Shown here: positions 47,964 to 59,438 of the stretch, piece by piece
Layout: each line of letters opens with the position of its first letter
Position numbering within the stretch: position 1 is the stretch's first letter
Assembly: GCA_964030785.1 (NCBI GenBank)
Contig: OZ034968.1
Span: forward strand, 73,085,427-73,149,426
DNA length: 64,000 nucleotides
Direction: 5' to 3'
From: Siderastrea siderea
Lineage: Eukaryota > Cnidaria > Anthozoa > Scleractinia > Rhizangiidae
Program-made: the position numbers and the translations under genes
Notes under the pieces: model-generated
Databases searched by the model: none
Told to the model about the DNA's origin: nothing
Seen by the model: only the letters and a program-made list of their open reading frames with translations

Positions 47964-50900
47964 CTACGATATTGACTTTTTTCGGCTCAACACATTGTCA
48001 ATAAACACTCTTATTGATCCCTGTTTCTGTGTATTCACAAACTGCCTAAGAGTGTTATACAGGACATTTTGAGAATCATCAAATCCTTCCGATACCGACA
48101 ACTGGAAGAAGCCGCACTCTAGGGCCTGTGCTAAAAGGCGTCCCTCGTACTCGTCCACTTCTCTGAAGTGTTTTAAGTCTGACTTGTTGCCCAGAAGAGT
48201 AAGACACGCTGGACTGACGTTTTTCGTTTTTAGAAGGTATTGACAGAGCAGGGAAGCTTCCTCGAACGAAGATCGGTCTGTTGTGGAGTACAGGACGAAG
48301 AACAGGTCTGATCCCGTGTGAACGCAATTGTCAATCTTTTCGAGAGAGTTCTGCGGAGACAAGGATAATAGTGTGAATATATCGGCGTCAGAAAGAATCT
48401 TTGAGAGTAATTAGCATCTAATATAGCCTTACATCAATTCAACTTGAAGCGTGAAAGACAGGCTACCCGACCTCACATATACGGCCAGATTTTTTTGGCC
48501 CTTGGCTCACCGTACTTCTTTCAATGGGAAGGGTGGGAAGGGAGGGGGGGGGGGGCAGGAGGTTCAGACTTTTCACTTCCCGTACCCTTTAATCCAAGTT
48601 CCCTCCTTTTTTTGCTGGCCCCTGCCTCTTTGTGCTTTTTCGAATGCCAAAATTTATGAAATGCTGTGTAATTTTATCCAATTTCTCTCCCTTCCCGGCA
48701 CCTTGGGAAACCCGCTTCCCGCCTCGCTGCCGTATTTCTGCCCCTTTTCTCCCGAGGTCCCTCACCCTGCCCCCCCTTAACTTTAATTTTCATTTCATTT
48801 GTCTCACACGTACAATAAATTTCTTACCTTTCCTGCAGTGTCCAAAACGTCAAGAGACAGAAACTGTCCATCCAGTTCTACATGATGGCGGTAGGTACAT
48901 TCTGTCAAGAAAGTGTAATAACATTAATTCATGTTTGTACTGAGAAGCAGTTCCTTCTACTGTCTTAGCTGTGTGGCCAAAACGCAAGTGTTCTCTTTTC
49001 ATGCAATCTCCTACCGTGAGTCCGCCGGGAGAGACTGTTTTCATTACCCCAGAGTTTCTCCCGGCGACCCCCCGCTGACCAAGAAGCCTGAGGACTCAGG
49101 GTATGAGATTGCTTTCTATACACTGTCTCTGAGGTAACTACAGTCAATTGCAGAGAAGGAGTCATGTCAAGAATAAATAACGGCAAACGTACAGAACAGG
49201 TCATAAGCCGGTTCCAAAGTCAATGTAAAGCACTTAATTTGCTAAAACAGAAATGGCCACACTTCTGACAACATCAAAGGGAAGACCTGTTCAGCAGCCA
49301 TCATTTGAATGGTCATAGTTTAGAATTTTTCGTTAAGCCTTTAAGACATTTAACACAGCTAGAGAGGTACGTTCTCAACTGTTAGAAACACATGTAACAA
49401 TTGTTCCCGACCGCGCACGCACGTTGGTTATGAGGTGATAACGCACTGAGTTGGTCATAATCACATGATGTCTAAAAAGTTTGAGTGGAATATTTTTATC
49501 GAATGCTCAACGTCGGCTAGCCTTTGTGCAGATATTTCCTAATTCCTTTGCCTCACGCGGGCTACCTACCTTGCTGGTGGGTTTTCGGTTTTTAATCAAA
49601 GTGATTTTTGAAACTTTTTTCCCGTTTTGTGTTCGGGCGTTCAAGAGAGTGAAAAAGTTATAATGTTTCTGCTTTATGCTTATACCTTCCGATGGCTGGA
49701 AAAAAAGGAAAATTGAAGGTACGGTCGGTAAGTAAGTTTACCTTAATTGTGTATTGCCGAACCACTGACGGTTTTCTTGCAGAAACCAAATATGTTTTGG
49801 GGGTCATAAATGCAAGTTCACTATGCAAGTTCAAGTGGAGAAATACCACATTAATTTTGCTTAAGTAATTATCTTTAATCCAGGAAATATTTCTCCGATA
49901 ACAAAAGTTTATCTAGTCTAGGTTTACCGTTTTTACTTGATCTTTGACATTAAAACACTGCATGGCGTGAAGTGCGTAGCTGCCTTCCCTGGATTTCAAA
50001 ACTCTAGACTCGTGCACTTTCCTGGAGCGTTCGACGCAGGATACTACAGTTTTCAGGAACCGATTTTAGGTTCTCGGCTCAAAGTATATGACGCAATTAA
50101 TAGCGTCACTACCTTCTCTGGAAAGCCCGCATTTTCAAAAGAAATCGAAAATCGTACTTTTCTTTTCTTCGTTTCTTTCATTTTCCTTCATTAAACAGGC
50201 CCGGCCAGGAAGGGGGGGGGGGGGGTTAGTGGGATACCAATATACCTCATTTCTTCCCCCCTGGGATACCAATATACCTTAAAAATGCAAAAACGTTGAT
50301 AACAAATACCTAAAATTATTGTAATACAGAATACCCTATACCTGAAAATTTTGGCACAAAATACCGAATACCTTGGTAAAAAACGCCCTAGATACCGTAT
50401 ACCCAAAACCCCTGGCCGGGCCTGATTAAATGGCTTTTTATTCTGTGGTTTAGTAACAATAGTAAAACAATTTCGTTGTACTTGAACTCTTAGCCAACTG
50501 CACACCTTGTCGTGTTCATGGATAATTGTTGAACCAATAAGAGTTTGCTTGACAATTTCAGGCTGATTTTTGTTTTTCGTTTAATCCCTAGGCAACTGTA
50601 TAGTTATTGCAGTGTTTTGTGCCAATCAGTTTGCCCCTGACCGTGCGCGTGAGAAACGCTGTTACACGATGCAATTTCTCGACCAACTTGCAACGCAAAT
50701 GAAGATGAGAAGTCAATTGCGAGATAAATTGCGAAGTATATGTACACTTAGGGTAGCGGAGCCAAGAAAAACTGAATGAACTTACCTAAGGTTTTATCGT
50801 ATTCTCCTATAAAGCGTCTTGTTAAAGCTCGTACGGTAAACGCTGGGTAAATGAAAAACAGAGCCATTTAATTTTGTATGTTTAACCGTTAAACATGTTA

Positions 50901-51174
50901 CCTTATTACAGGTAAGAAAAAGAAAGTAGAAGTATTTAAAATAAGAAAGACTCAGCAAATTCTTCAAACTCGGGAAAATTAAGTGTACCTCTCTCCAACA
51001 AAATGGTTTCTTGGAATCTATTTCTTTTTTCAACAGGGTTCTCATTCCAAAATTTGAGTCAGCATTACCAGCAACAACTTGCCAGCAATTAAAAACAAAT
51101 ACCTGACTACGACTTCAATTCAAAAATGATGCAAATATTGCTTTGGTCGGATCATGTGCACATCTTAAACACAA

Positions 51175-51264
<90 letters not shown>

Positions 51265-53870
51265 CCAACAACAGCTATCTGGGAATCTTTAATTCTCTAG
51301 GGAATTACATTGACGAAATCCGCTTTAGGTTTTCATTCTATTCTTAATTGTTAAAAGGTAGGCTGATTTCATTCCGACAAATGCACGCACTTTTCCCCTC
51401 ATGCAGCTTTTAGTTTAGCGGATTGCGGACATTTCCGGCGAAGTATAAGTAGAGAACAAATTTTGACCGAGAGGATTCCGAGGAAATGGGTGACCTATTT
51501 TCGGGGTATCGAGAGAAAAAATAGCGAATATGTTAAACTTACAATAAGAACCAAAACGATAGGAGTGGCACATGAGATAAGATGCTTCGTTTAGAACGAA
51601 GGCTTTTCTTTAGAATGGCGAAAAAAATTTGCTAGCAGTTTTTGTCTGGATTTGTGAAATAATGCTTGCAAATCAAAAGTTTAGAATACATGTATATAAT
51701 TTTTCGACAGTCAGCGTTCGAGATTTTTCCTGTAGCTTTAAATGGTATATGGAAATTGGTTTAGCCGCAAGATAGCGATCACGAGATTCGAGATAAACGG
51801 GGTCAAGATAGCGGAATTCTACTGCAATTGTAATGGGCATTGAAAATAAACCTTTGAAATAGCGCGTTGTTTACCCGGTCATCTTTCTAAAGGCGGATTT
51901 CGTTGGGAAAACTAAGGCCTTTTGCTGAATAGGATAAGTTTACAAGAAGTAGCAATAGATGATATTGACTACTGGTAACGATTTACTGCTTTGAAGTGTT
52001 GACTGCAATTGGAAGTGAACGAGACAAGATGGCTCTTACTTTAATGACTATGTCAGAGAGCAAGTCAATATGATATAAACTATTTCGACAAAAACGGTCT
52101 TCGTTTCGCTTTGTTACATGTAGTTGCTTTTTCGGGAAAATAAAACTAGTTTCTTCCGCACCTCGATAGGCACGTTTTGTCGATAAATGCCTTTTCGTGA
52201 CTTAAAGTGATTGCCCCAAGCGGGTGGTAAAAGAAGTTAATCGGCTACACATGCTTCAGTGCAAGCCAACAATTGCATTTGCGGTCTGAATGAAGATGAC
52301 GGTAAATTGCTATTGAGTTCGATAAATGGACCACGTCATTCGAATCTATATATAGCATATGCAAACAAAGAGGTTTATTTGCAATAAATCAAAACGACAT
52401 CATGACGAAAAGTAGCTTATAATTCAGAATCTCAAATAAACTGCAAAAATGGAAAACCTTTACTGTGGTGGAACTTTCTCATGCAGTATTTCCATCAGTT
52501 TTGTAGCGCGCCGAGTGTTTCGCCAAAAAGTACAACTCACGTAATCTTACTTAAGTGAGAATTAATGTATGTCTTTTCTCTAGTCAATGGGTTTTTGTAT
52601 CAGTGTACGTCTGAAATACGTAAAACACATGCTAATACGAATGAATATATCTGTGTTCTTTTCTACGTGTTGGAATTGAAACAGAACATAGCCGGGTTGA
52701 GACAGTTAACATACACAAGACGTGTGCTTCTGTTGTTCTTTGTTGTCAGTTGATAAAAAGAAAATAAATAATCCTATAACACAGTTAGGACTTTATAATG
52801 AATTTTTAATTTGAGGTCGTGACAAACTTCGCACAGGTATTTAAGGCACACGTAAACTAAGGCATATTTTGTCTGTTAAGATCTAGTCAAATCTTCGAGA
52901 AAATGATAAATAACGGAGCCAAATTGAAGAGACTTCGGAGGGATATTTTTATAGCAACTGACTGACGCCCATTCTTACAAAAAATTCCCGTGATTTGGCT
53001 CGCGGACGGATATGAAAGACTAGATCTTGTAAAATCTAGACGCATTGTTTTGTTAACTTTCAATGTTTTTTAATCGCACCTCGGAAGTCGTCTCGTCGTG
53101 ATGTCCTCAAATTAAAAGCCTTTCACAACAGGTCGTCTTCGCCCACAGATTATAAAAACAATTGCTCACAAAATTCTTCCATGTCTATTTCGCACAAAAT
53201 AGACTTCTAATTTAGTTTGCCACTGTAGTAATTTTATCAAACAAAAAGGAAAATTTTCCGCCGTGACCGAATGAATGTGCGACTCGAGTGTCTTGTTTAG
53301 TATAACTAAGATATGCCTCAGTTCTTTTGTTGAGTCATTATCAGAAGACGATGCGGTTACGAACACTTGTGCTTAAAGATTTTGTCTTTCCGTTATTATT
53401 ATTATTTTAGCCCGGTGCATGTCTGTAGCTTGGGTGGTTATATTAATATATTGACTGGGATTTTACGGAAAGCAAATACTAGTCAATACCATTTGGCATA
53501 TTAAAACTGAACTTCTCAGTATTTGGTCTTTTCACATCGACAATCAGTTAAAAATTGTCGATGTAGAAACTTAGTGAAATTCGCAGGTGCTGAAAGTAGT
53601 TCTACCAACCTGACTTTCCAACACCGTCCTTTCCCAATACCGCTATCTGAACGTTTTTAACACTCGATGTAGTCCCGTTCTTTCTTCTTTTCACCATTGG
53701 GCTTTTAATCGGTGGTCGCTCGTAAGCTGAAGGATGCGTAGTCTTATCCTACGACATCAAACCAAGAACAGTGAGTGTCTAATCGAAGCTCAAGCAAACT
53801 TTATGTAATCTTTAGTTCTCGTAGCAGGGCAGAATTAAACGCAGAGAAAACGATTTTTCGTGCTTACCAT
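47964..53870 (-). CDS. Ras-like (RERG-type) GTPase, gene F, Asp12/Lys61, NKxD kept
   Basis: Coding exons: 53610-53748 (internal ATG at 53697), 50786-50842 (57 nt), 48828-48901 (74 nt) and 47964-48350. The protein is 201 aa from ATG 53697, or 219 aa if translation starts at the ATG that ends the upstream exon (53868-53870, then gtaagc), which joins in frame to DKTTHPSAYERPPIKSPMVK. The P-loop is GKDGVGKS with Asp at Ras 12. Switch I, FIGEYDKTLECTYRHH, keeps Thr35. G3 is LDTAGK (Lys at 61). Exon 4 begins NSLEKIDNC, has LFFVLYSTTDRSSFEEASLL, and G4 is NKSD, the only canonical NKxD in the cluster. G5-like QLSVSEGF follows. The tail is the shortest (VFIDNVLSRKKSIS), lacks the PLxRxKxG motif and has no CAAX. 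Closest to gene B. Confidence 0.88.
48540..48556. repeat. G-run in gene F last intron
   Basis: A nearly pure G run follows gggaagggtgggaaggga on the plus strand. Gene F is on the minus strand, so its transcript carries the C-rich complement. Such a tract can form a G-quadruplex in DNA. Confidence 0.6.
49285..49350 (-). repeat. Inverted copy of the ATTCAAATGAAA minisatellite unit
   Basis: On the minus strand, attctaaactatgaccattcaaatgatggctgctga matches the unit at 22460-22755. It lies in the intron between the 57-nt and 74-nt exons of gene F. Confidence 0.45.
50196..50424. mobile_element. Small TIR element in gene F intron, hAT-like ends
   Basis: CAGGCCCGGCCAGG at 50196 is mirrored by CCTGGCCGGGCCTG ending at 50424, and ATTAAA borders both sides. 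The CAGG..CCTG ends recall hAT-type non-autonomous elements, although the visible direct repeat is 6 bp rather than the usual 8. Inside, gggataccaatatacc occurs twice and AATACC-type words many times. The element is non-coding. Confidence 0.7.
51175..51262. repeat. (AAT)n microsatellite
   Basis: An uninterrupted run of about 29 AAT/ATA units lies in the first large intron of gene F. Runs this long are usually length-polymorphic. Confidence 0.97.
51263..53609. other. Gene F intron, no further feature seen
   Basis: The remainder of the intron between the P-loop exon and the 57-nt exon of gene F. AT-rich; no exon-like or repeat structure that I can support. Confidence 0.4.
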
Positions 53871-54077
53871 TGTCAATATCGGGAGCCAGATGTATGAAAT
53901 ATCGCTTCCACGAACCTGTGGTTTATATAAACTCCTGCTTGCGTACTGACTGACTGTATTTGAATATCGAATAAGGTACTTATCTCCCTTCCGGCCGGTC
54001 ACTTCTGGGTCACGAAATGCGTGACAGAGCCAATTGTAATATGTCGGAATCACGAATCCCGACTTATGGCTATACAT
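53868..54077 (-). other. Candidate 5' exon of gene F
   Basis: A frame opens with ATG at 54077 (MYSHKSGFVIPTYYNWLCHA..) and runs 70 codons to ..LPILTM, where a good donor (ATG|gtaagcacg) begins at 53867. An acceptor gtag at 53749-53752, 115 bp on, continues in the same frame into gene F. The exon may be coding throughout, or mostly 5' UTR with translation starting at its last ATG. The junction phase matches that proposed for D and E. Confidence 0.4.
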
Positions 54078-54993
54078 GGCGGTTTATTGCAAAATGAGAC
54101 AACGTGTTAATGGAATTTTGTTAGGGAATTGTCTGAGCAAAATGCAAAAATGCGACAACTACTCGAGAGAGTTGTAAACCAGCAGCACCAAATGTCAGTC
54201 AGTACATATTTTGCGGTTAAGGTGTGTAATATAACATAATGCTACCTCATTGCAAGATGCAACCCTTCACTTGCAGTGCTGGGTGTTTATATTATCGCTG
54301 TGTTAGGTCATGAGTTATCTAAGCTTACGACAAAAAGCATTTCGACTATTGAAACAACGGATTAATTTCTTTCCAATACGGAGACGGGAGCTGATAACCT
54401 TGCTTCGCTGTTACAAAAAAAGTGTATGACATCTCTGATCACGTTGATTTTAAGACAATTATCACCTGGGCACACGTTTTGTGTGTTGAATTCCAAACAC
54501 GGAAAACGTTGTGGGCTTTGGTTACAAAATAAAAATCCTGATTAATTTTGACCTCTCCACGACATTCTAGTTTTGCGGAAGACCTACAAGTGACTAGAAC
54601 AATACATGCCTGGTTGGATAAAATCCAAATAGGTTTTGGGTAAAACGTTTATTCTAGCATCAAAAATAATTAGTTTTCGCATAGGATGTTTCATGAATCT
54701 AATCTCATGGAATTGTTGTTTCGTTGTTTGACTTGTTTTGGTAGCAAAAGAAAGAGCAAGAAGGCTAGTCATAACATGGCCAAACTTGTAAACACCAGAT
54801 TCTGAAAAAAACGTGGTCACATTTAACCGCCAAGGCGTTTTTCTCTGAATTTCAGATGGGGTGGGCTACCCTAAGCACGAAACCTTAGCTAAATATATCT
54901 TTGACTAAAATGTATCATTTTTCGCACCCTTTTTCAGCACTGCCCCCCAAATCCTTCCTCTTTTTTTAGGCTGATACGGAAAGAAAGGCTATA

Positions 54994-55168
54994 CAGTGGA
55001 AATCCGTTAATACGACCACAAATAAAAGGGCCATACATGTGGTCGTATTTAACGATCGAGATTTCAGACGAGAAAATGATTGCAAAAGCTATCCTTCGCG
55101 CCAAGAATATGTGGCCGTAATAACGAGGCGATTGTAGTAGTGGGGTGATCGTAAGATTGGTTGCACTG
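54994..55168. mobile_element. TA-flanked MITE with CAGTG ends
   Basis: TA-CAGTGGAAATCCGTT at the left and GGTTGCACTG-TA at the right, 175 bp apart, fit a Tc1/mariner-type non-autonomous element. The interior has gaccaca..tgtggtcgta as a shorter inverted pair. Confidence 0.6.
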
Positions 55169-56674
55169 TACGCTGTATTTCAGATCAGTAGGCAAAATAA
55201 CATCCTACTTAACGGTCAAAATTTACATCTTGCTATTTGTAGGGCTATGCCCACGTTGAGACGTTTTGGTCGAAAATATTCCATACCAAATGGCCCAACG
55301 TGACTATACACTTTCACTGGGTGCGGTATACACATGTACCTATGTGGCTTCTAAAGCGGAGTAGGTCAGCCCTTGTCCACCATTCCCAGGTCAGGCATGT
55401 CAGCTTCCAACCCCACCTCTATGCCCTCTGGTACCGAATATCAGGAAACGGGAGGTCCAGCGACTGGAATTTTGGATGTAAAACACAGTGTTTGCTTTGA
55501 AATATGAAATAATAAAAGCCAATATTGTGATTATATCCTTTGTTCTACAAAGATCTGTATATTACACCCAAATAGTGAGGCGCCTCTAAGCCCAAGCTGC
55601 CTCAATCGAGTTCAATCCCACAAGCTGGAAAAGAAGCTAAAAGGCGATCCGATTGTCAAGGATTATAAAATGGCGAAAAAGAAGAAAACTGTCATTAAAA
55701 TAATGCCGCTAGACAAGTAAAACCAAGACAACAAAATTCGAATTTTCTATGAGGGCTACACATTTTGAACAAAGGGGAGGGTTTGGATAAAAAGGAACAA
55801 CTGTCGCGGTAGACAAATTTAGCCATAAAACCAGGCAGACAGAGAAATGAAAATACGTTCAAAAAAGCGATTTATATAATGAGGATTAAAAAGAGATGGG
55901 AGGAAGAAATGAGTTATAAAAACAACAGTTAAGTAGGGGTTAATCGGCCTTGCTTACCCACGGTTGAGTCATCTTTTCTCGATCTTATCGCATATTGCTG
56001 CGTGCTTACCCTACTTTTTTAGAGATAAAAACTTGTCAGCTATGTACAGAAACTTTCTCCTACAGAATGAAAAGACCCTTGTATTGCCATCATTAATAGT
56101 AGTGGTCGTATAAATCAATATTTCAGTTACTCAGGAAAAGGGAAGTCGTATTCCTGAACTCCTTCGTGGTACGCCCACGCAGGGACTGAAAAGGAAAATA
56201 TTTTCCATTCCCATAAGAGCTTTAACAGAAAGGCGCCAGTTCAATGTGTGAAAGGAAGATGTGAGACAAGTTTTTTAAGCTGCTTTTTCTTTTCAGGCAT
56301 ATGCATGGGTGAACTTCTGGCAACTAAGTTCTCTGACGGGTCGAGTCTAGGTAACACAGAATCTTCGGCCTGGCTTGGGTGTTTGTAACACAGGTGTGAT
56401 TTACACGCGTGGGCCAAAAAAGTCTGTTGCTTTTCTGATGGGCCGAGTGCAAGTAATAGGGACTCTGTGGCCTGAAATGGGCGGTCGTATTAATCACAGA
56501 TTCATCTCTCAGTCTAGTCATTCCCTTAGCATGTTATAAATAACTAATTTTGCATTTGGAAGGTTATATGGGAGTGGTGGACTTGGGTGTGGGGGCCCTT
56601 ATATTCGGGGAAGGAAGGGTGGGAGTGGGCAGATCTCCTGGTGAAGTTTTGGAATTTCTTGTTCTGTAGTAGAT

Positions 56675-56742
56675 AAATTTATTTTTCCTCGCGAAGCGAG
56701 GAGGGCCGAAGGCCCTCCGAGCGTAGCGAGGTTTATAAATTT
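56675..56742. repeat. Compound three-part hairpin
   Basis: CCTCGC-GAA-GCGAGG (56687-56701) is directly followed by GAGGGCC-GAA-GGCCCTC (56701-56717) and then GCGAGG (56726-56731), which can also pair with the first CCTCGC. The flanks aaatttat and ataaattt extend an outer stem. It looks like the structured end of a small mobile element. Confidence 0.7.
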
Positions 56743-56989
56743 GTCGCGTGGGGATCGCGCGAGGATTGCTAAGGGCGGTCAAATCTCGATCTGCCGATAT
56801 ATATTTCGATGGTGTCCGCACAGTTGCCTAGCAACAAAACCAAATCGCGACCGCTGACAGTTGCGCACTCTCATGTTTCTTCGGCGTGTTTCTTCATTTC
56901 TTGCCTGCTTCGCTACGTACATTTACGTGCTGATATTTTTATTCATCGTCTGTAAATAAGTAATTAGACAGCAACCCCTGGTTTAACAA

Positions 56990-57507
56990 GTGGCTCAAAA
57001 TCCATTCCGGGGTAGATTTACAACTGAAACTGAGCGTGAATGCCGACTTGAAATTCAGCGCGAGCAACGAAGGCGAAAGAGTCGACGACAAGAAAGCACG
57101 GGTAGGAGATCATCGTTTACCGGTAATAGCCTAGCAAGACTAAAGCCGTCAGCAGGACACAAACAGGAGACTGGAATATTACAGGCGAGAAATCTTGGAA
57201 CATACACAACGTAGCTTAAATTCAGCTTGATAGCACAGCGCTGCCACAAAACGAGATTCCCCAACAACGCCAGAATCGATACAAGGTCTTCGAAATTATA
57301 ACTCAGTCACACCAGTTGAATAATGACAATGAACTCAGCGGCTACAAACTCTTCGAGAAAATGTGTGCTGAAACCGATCAGGACCGGCGACACCGACTAG
57401 AAGTGCTTCGACAAAAGGATTTTGTTATAGAAGCAACGAGAGGCGACAAAAAATGCATGATCATCAAAATACTTTTGCTAGAAATTTACCTTTCCAACGG
57501 ACGGTGA
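56990..57507 (+). pseudogene. Decayed Arg/Glu-rich repeat-type ORF
   Basis: A frame read from about 56990 (GTG, no ATG) has FTTETERECRLEIQREQRRR and stops at 57214. A second frame nearby has MCAETDQDRRHRLEVLRQKD (57360-57420). The repeated E-T-x-x-x-R-x-x-R-L-x-x-x-R pattern recalls N-terminal regions of cnidarian Helitron/PIF1-type transposon proteins, but I cannot confirm it. No complete gene structure. Confidence 0.25.
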
Positions 57508-58084
57508 CTGAACAGGTTGGCTCAAAATTATTTCCTCTCTCTACCATTATCTTTACTCTTGATGTACTAGTAATTATTATCAACATGTAATTACTTTTCC
57601 AAGTATGATCAAAATTAAAGATTACACAAGAGAAATTATTTCACGAAATAGGTTTCAGTTCCCACAACAATTTGCATATTTGTGTATGAGCAGTAAAAAG
57701 AATTTAAATTCTAAGTTTAAGACGTTCCCGAAAAATATTTGAAAGAAATAATTCATATTGGATCAGTAAGAATTTATAAAAGTTTATGTTTTCCGTTATG
57801 GATATTGACCCTATTAATAGTTTAAAAATAATATTCAGATGGATCAGAAAGGGCAATTTTTGTTCACAATTTGGTTTGGAAATGCACTTACAAGTACTGC
57901 TCTGCCTAGCAATTACCACTTTAAAATGTGTAGCGGGTATAGGTACATACATGCATGTATTTGATGTGAAACAAAAATTACTGCTTAACATTAATTATTG
58001 ACACTAATTTCATGCTACATACAGTGACCAGCATCACAGGTCTCCTCGCAGTGCACAAGCAAGCACCAAAATCAGGGGAATTGA

Positions 58085-58410
58085 GATCCTGATCACCTTC
58101 GGCATGATCTGTCTATGTGAAAGTTTACTTACTTCTGAAGGTTTCACATGCTATAATCTACATTCACCCTTTCCCTTAATTAGCTACTCTTGCTTTCCAT
58201 ACCAACTGACCTCCCTAAGCCCCAATGTAAGCCTGCAAATTCTCCTTACTGGTCTTTATACATTTCTTGTAGTATTAGTGCAGAGAACTTCTTTCTACTG
58301 AAATTAACACTATTCATGTTTGGTGATCAATTCCTTAATTCTGATGACCTAATTAAAGCATTGCTATTGTAGGGAGATGCTGGTAACTGGGGATTCAAGG
58401 GTTAACTTAT
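58085..58410. repeat. Coral-type dispersed repeat
   Basis: The phrase gcaaattctccttactggtctttatacatttcttgtagtatta and the end tcaagggttaac match in part the element at 62167-62379 (acaaattctccttact..aagaaatgtat..agggttaa). The 60-70-codon open frames here are by-products. Confidence 0.5.
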
Positions 58411-58903
58411 TATTTTATTGTGACAATTATCTAATCCAATTTTTATAGTGTGTTGGGGGGAATGAATAAACATGCTACCACATCAATATGAAACTCTGTG
58501 CTTTGCTTGCCATTATTCTGTATTATTCTTTTTTCAATTTTTGGGTAAAAATGGATAATTTTTTTTAATACACTGCATCACTCTTCAGCAGTAGTAGACT
58601 CCTGCTACAGTATCTCAACCATTCAAGGGAAATAATGAATTGTGTTAGCTATTGACACTTGTCAATACCCAGTAAATAGAACAAAAGCTGTACAACAGAA
58701 TCTCAAGGAAATGGCTGGGTAAATGTTGGAGATAACAAGTTCCAAGTTGGAATTTCAACTGCATTTCTGATAAACCTATACTCTCACCCAACCAAAATAA
58801 ACAGAAACACCACACATTGGCCCTGACAACAGGTCCACAGCAATACTATATACATCCTCTCTAGAGAGCAATTTACCTTATGTCAGAATGAAGAGAAGTG
58901 TGG

Positions 58904-58916
58904 GGGGGGGGGGGGC
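58904..58916. repeat. G homopolymer run
   Basis: About 13 consecutive G on the plus strand. No other feature nearby. Confidence 0.8.
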
Positions 58917-59438
58917 TGAACGTATTTTCTTACACATGACAGAGGATTGGATGCAAGTTACATGGAAACGACTGGGAACCAGAATGTTGATCTTAACTCA
59001 CAATTCGGGACCATTGTGGCCACCCATTCACACCTCCAGTTAAACCGACATTCTATCCTCTCCCGACCCCCATCAATCCATTTTGTGGTGCACCCGTGCC
59101 CGAGCTTCGCGAGGTTCTGCGAGTCACGTATTTCTAGTGATAAATTAAAATTGTTTTGCAATGGTTTTTCGCGACATCAACATCGCATTTTCGGCTATTT
59201 TCAGGTGATGAGCGACTGGTGCTTCGTTTTTTCCGGCAAGAATGTCGTTATTTTTATACTGCATAAAATGCGCCAGTGAATGAAATTAAAAGTCGGGAAA
59301 ATTACTTTTGCGAGTAACATTTCGATAAAATTACATGGATAACTAATTGTTAGAGACTGCTGACTGGTCCTTATTGTATCGCGGGCGCAGAATAACAGAG
59401 TCGGCACTTCGTCTTCGTCGGGTAGGAGTTGGGAAATC

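Larger units (their letters stand above)
54100..59438. other. Intergenic between gene F and MsrB1
   Basis: No intact gene is recognised. It contains a TA-flanked MITE, a compound hairpin repeat, a decayed repeat-type ORF region and coral-type dispersed repeat sequence, listed separately. Confidence 0.5.

Noticed and set aside
48931..49204. Opposed ORFs near gene F exon 3
   Set aside because: They lie in the intron beside exon 3, with no motif on either strand.
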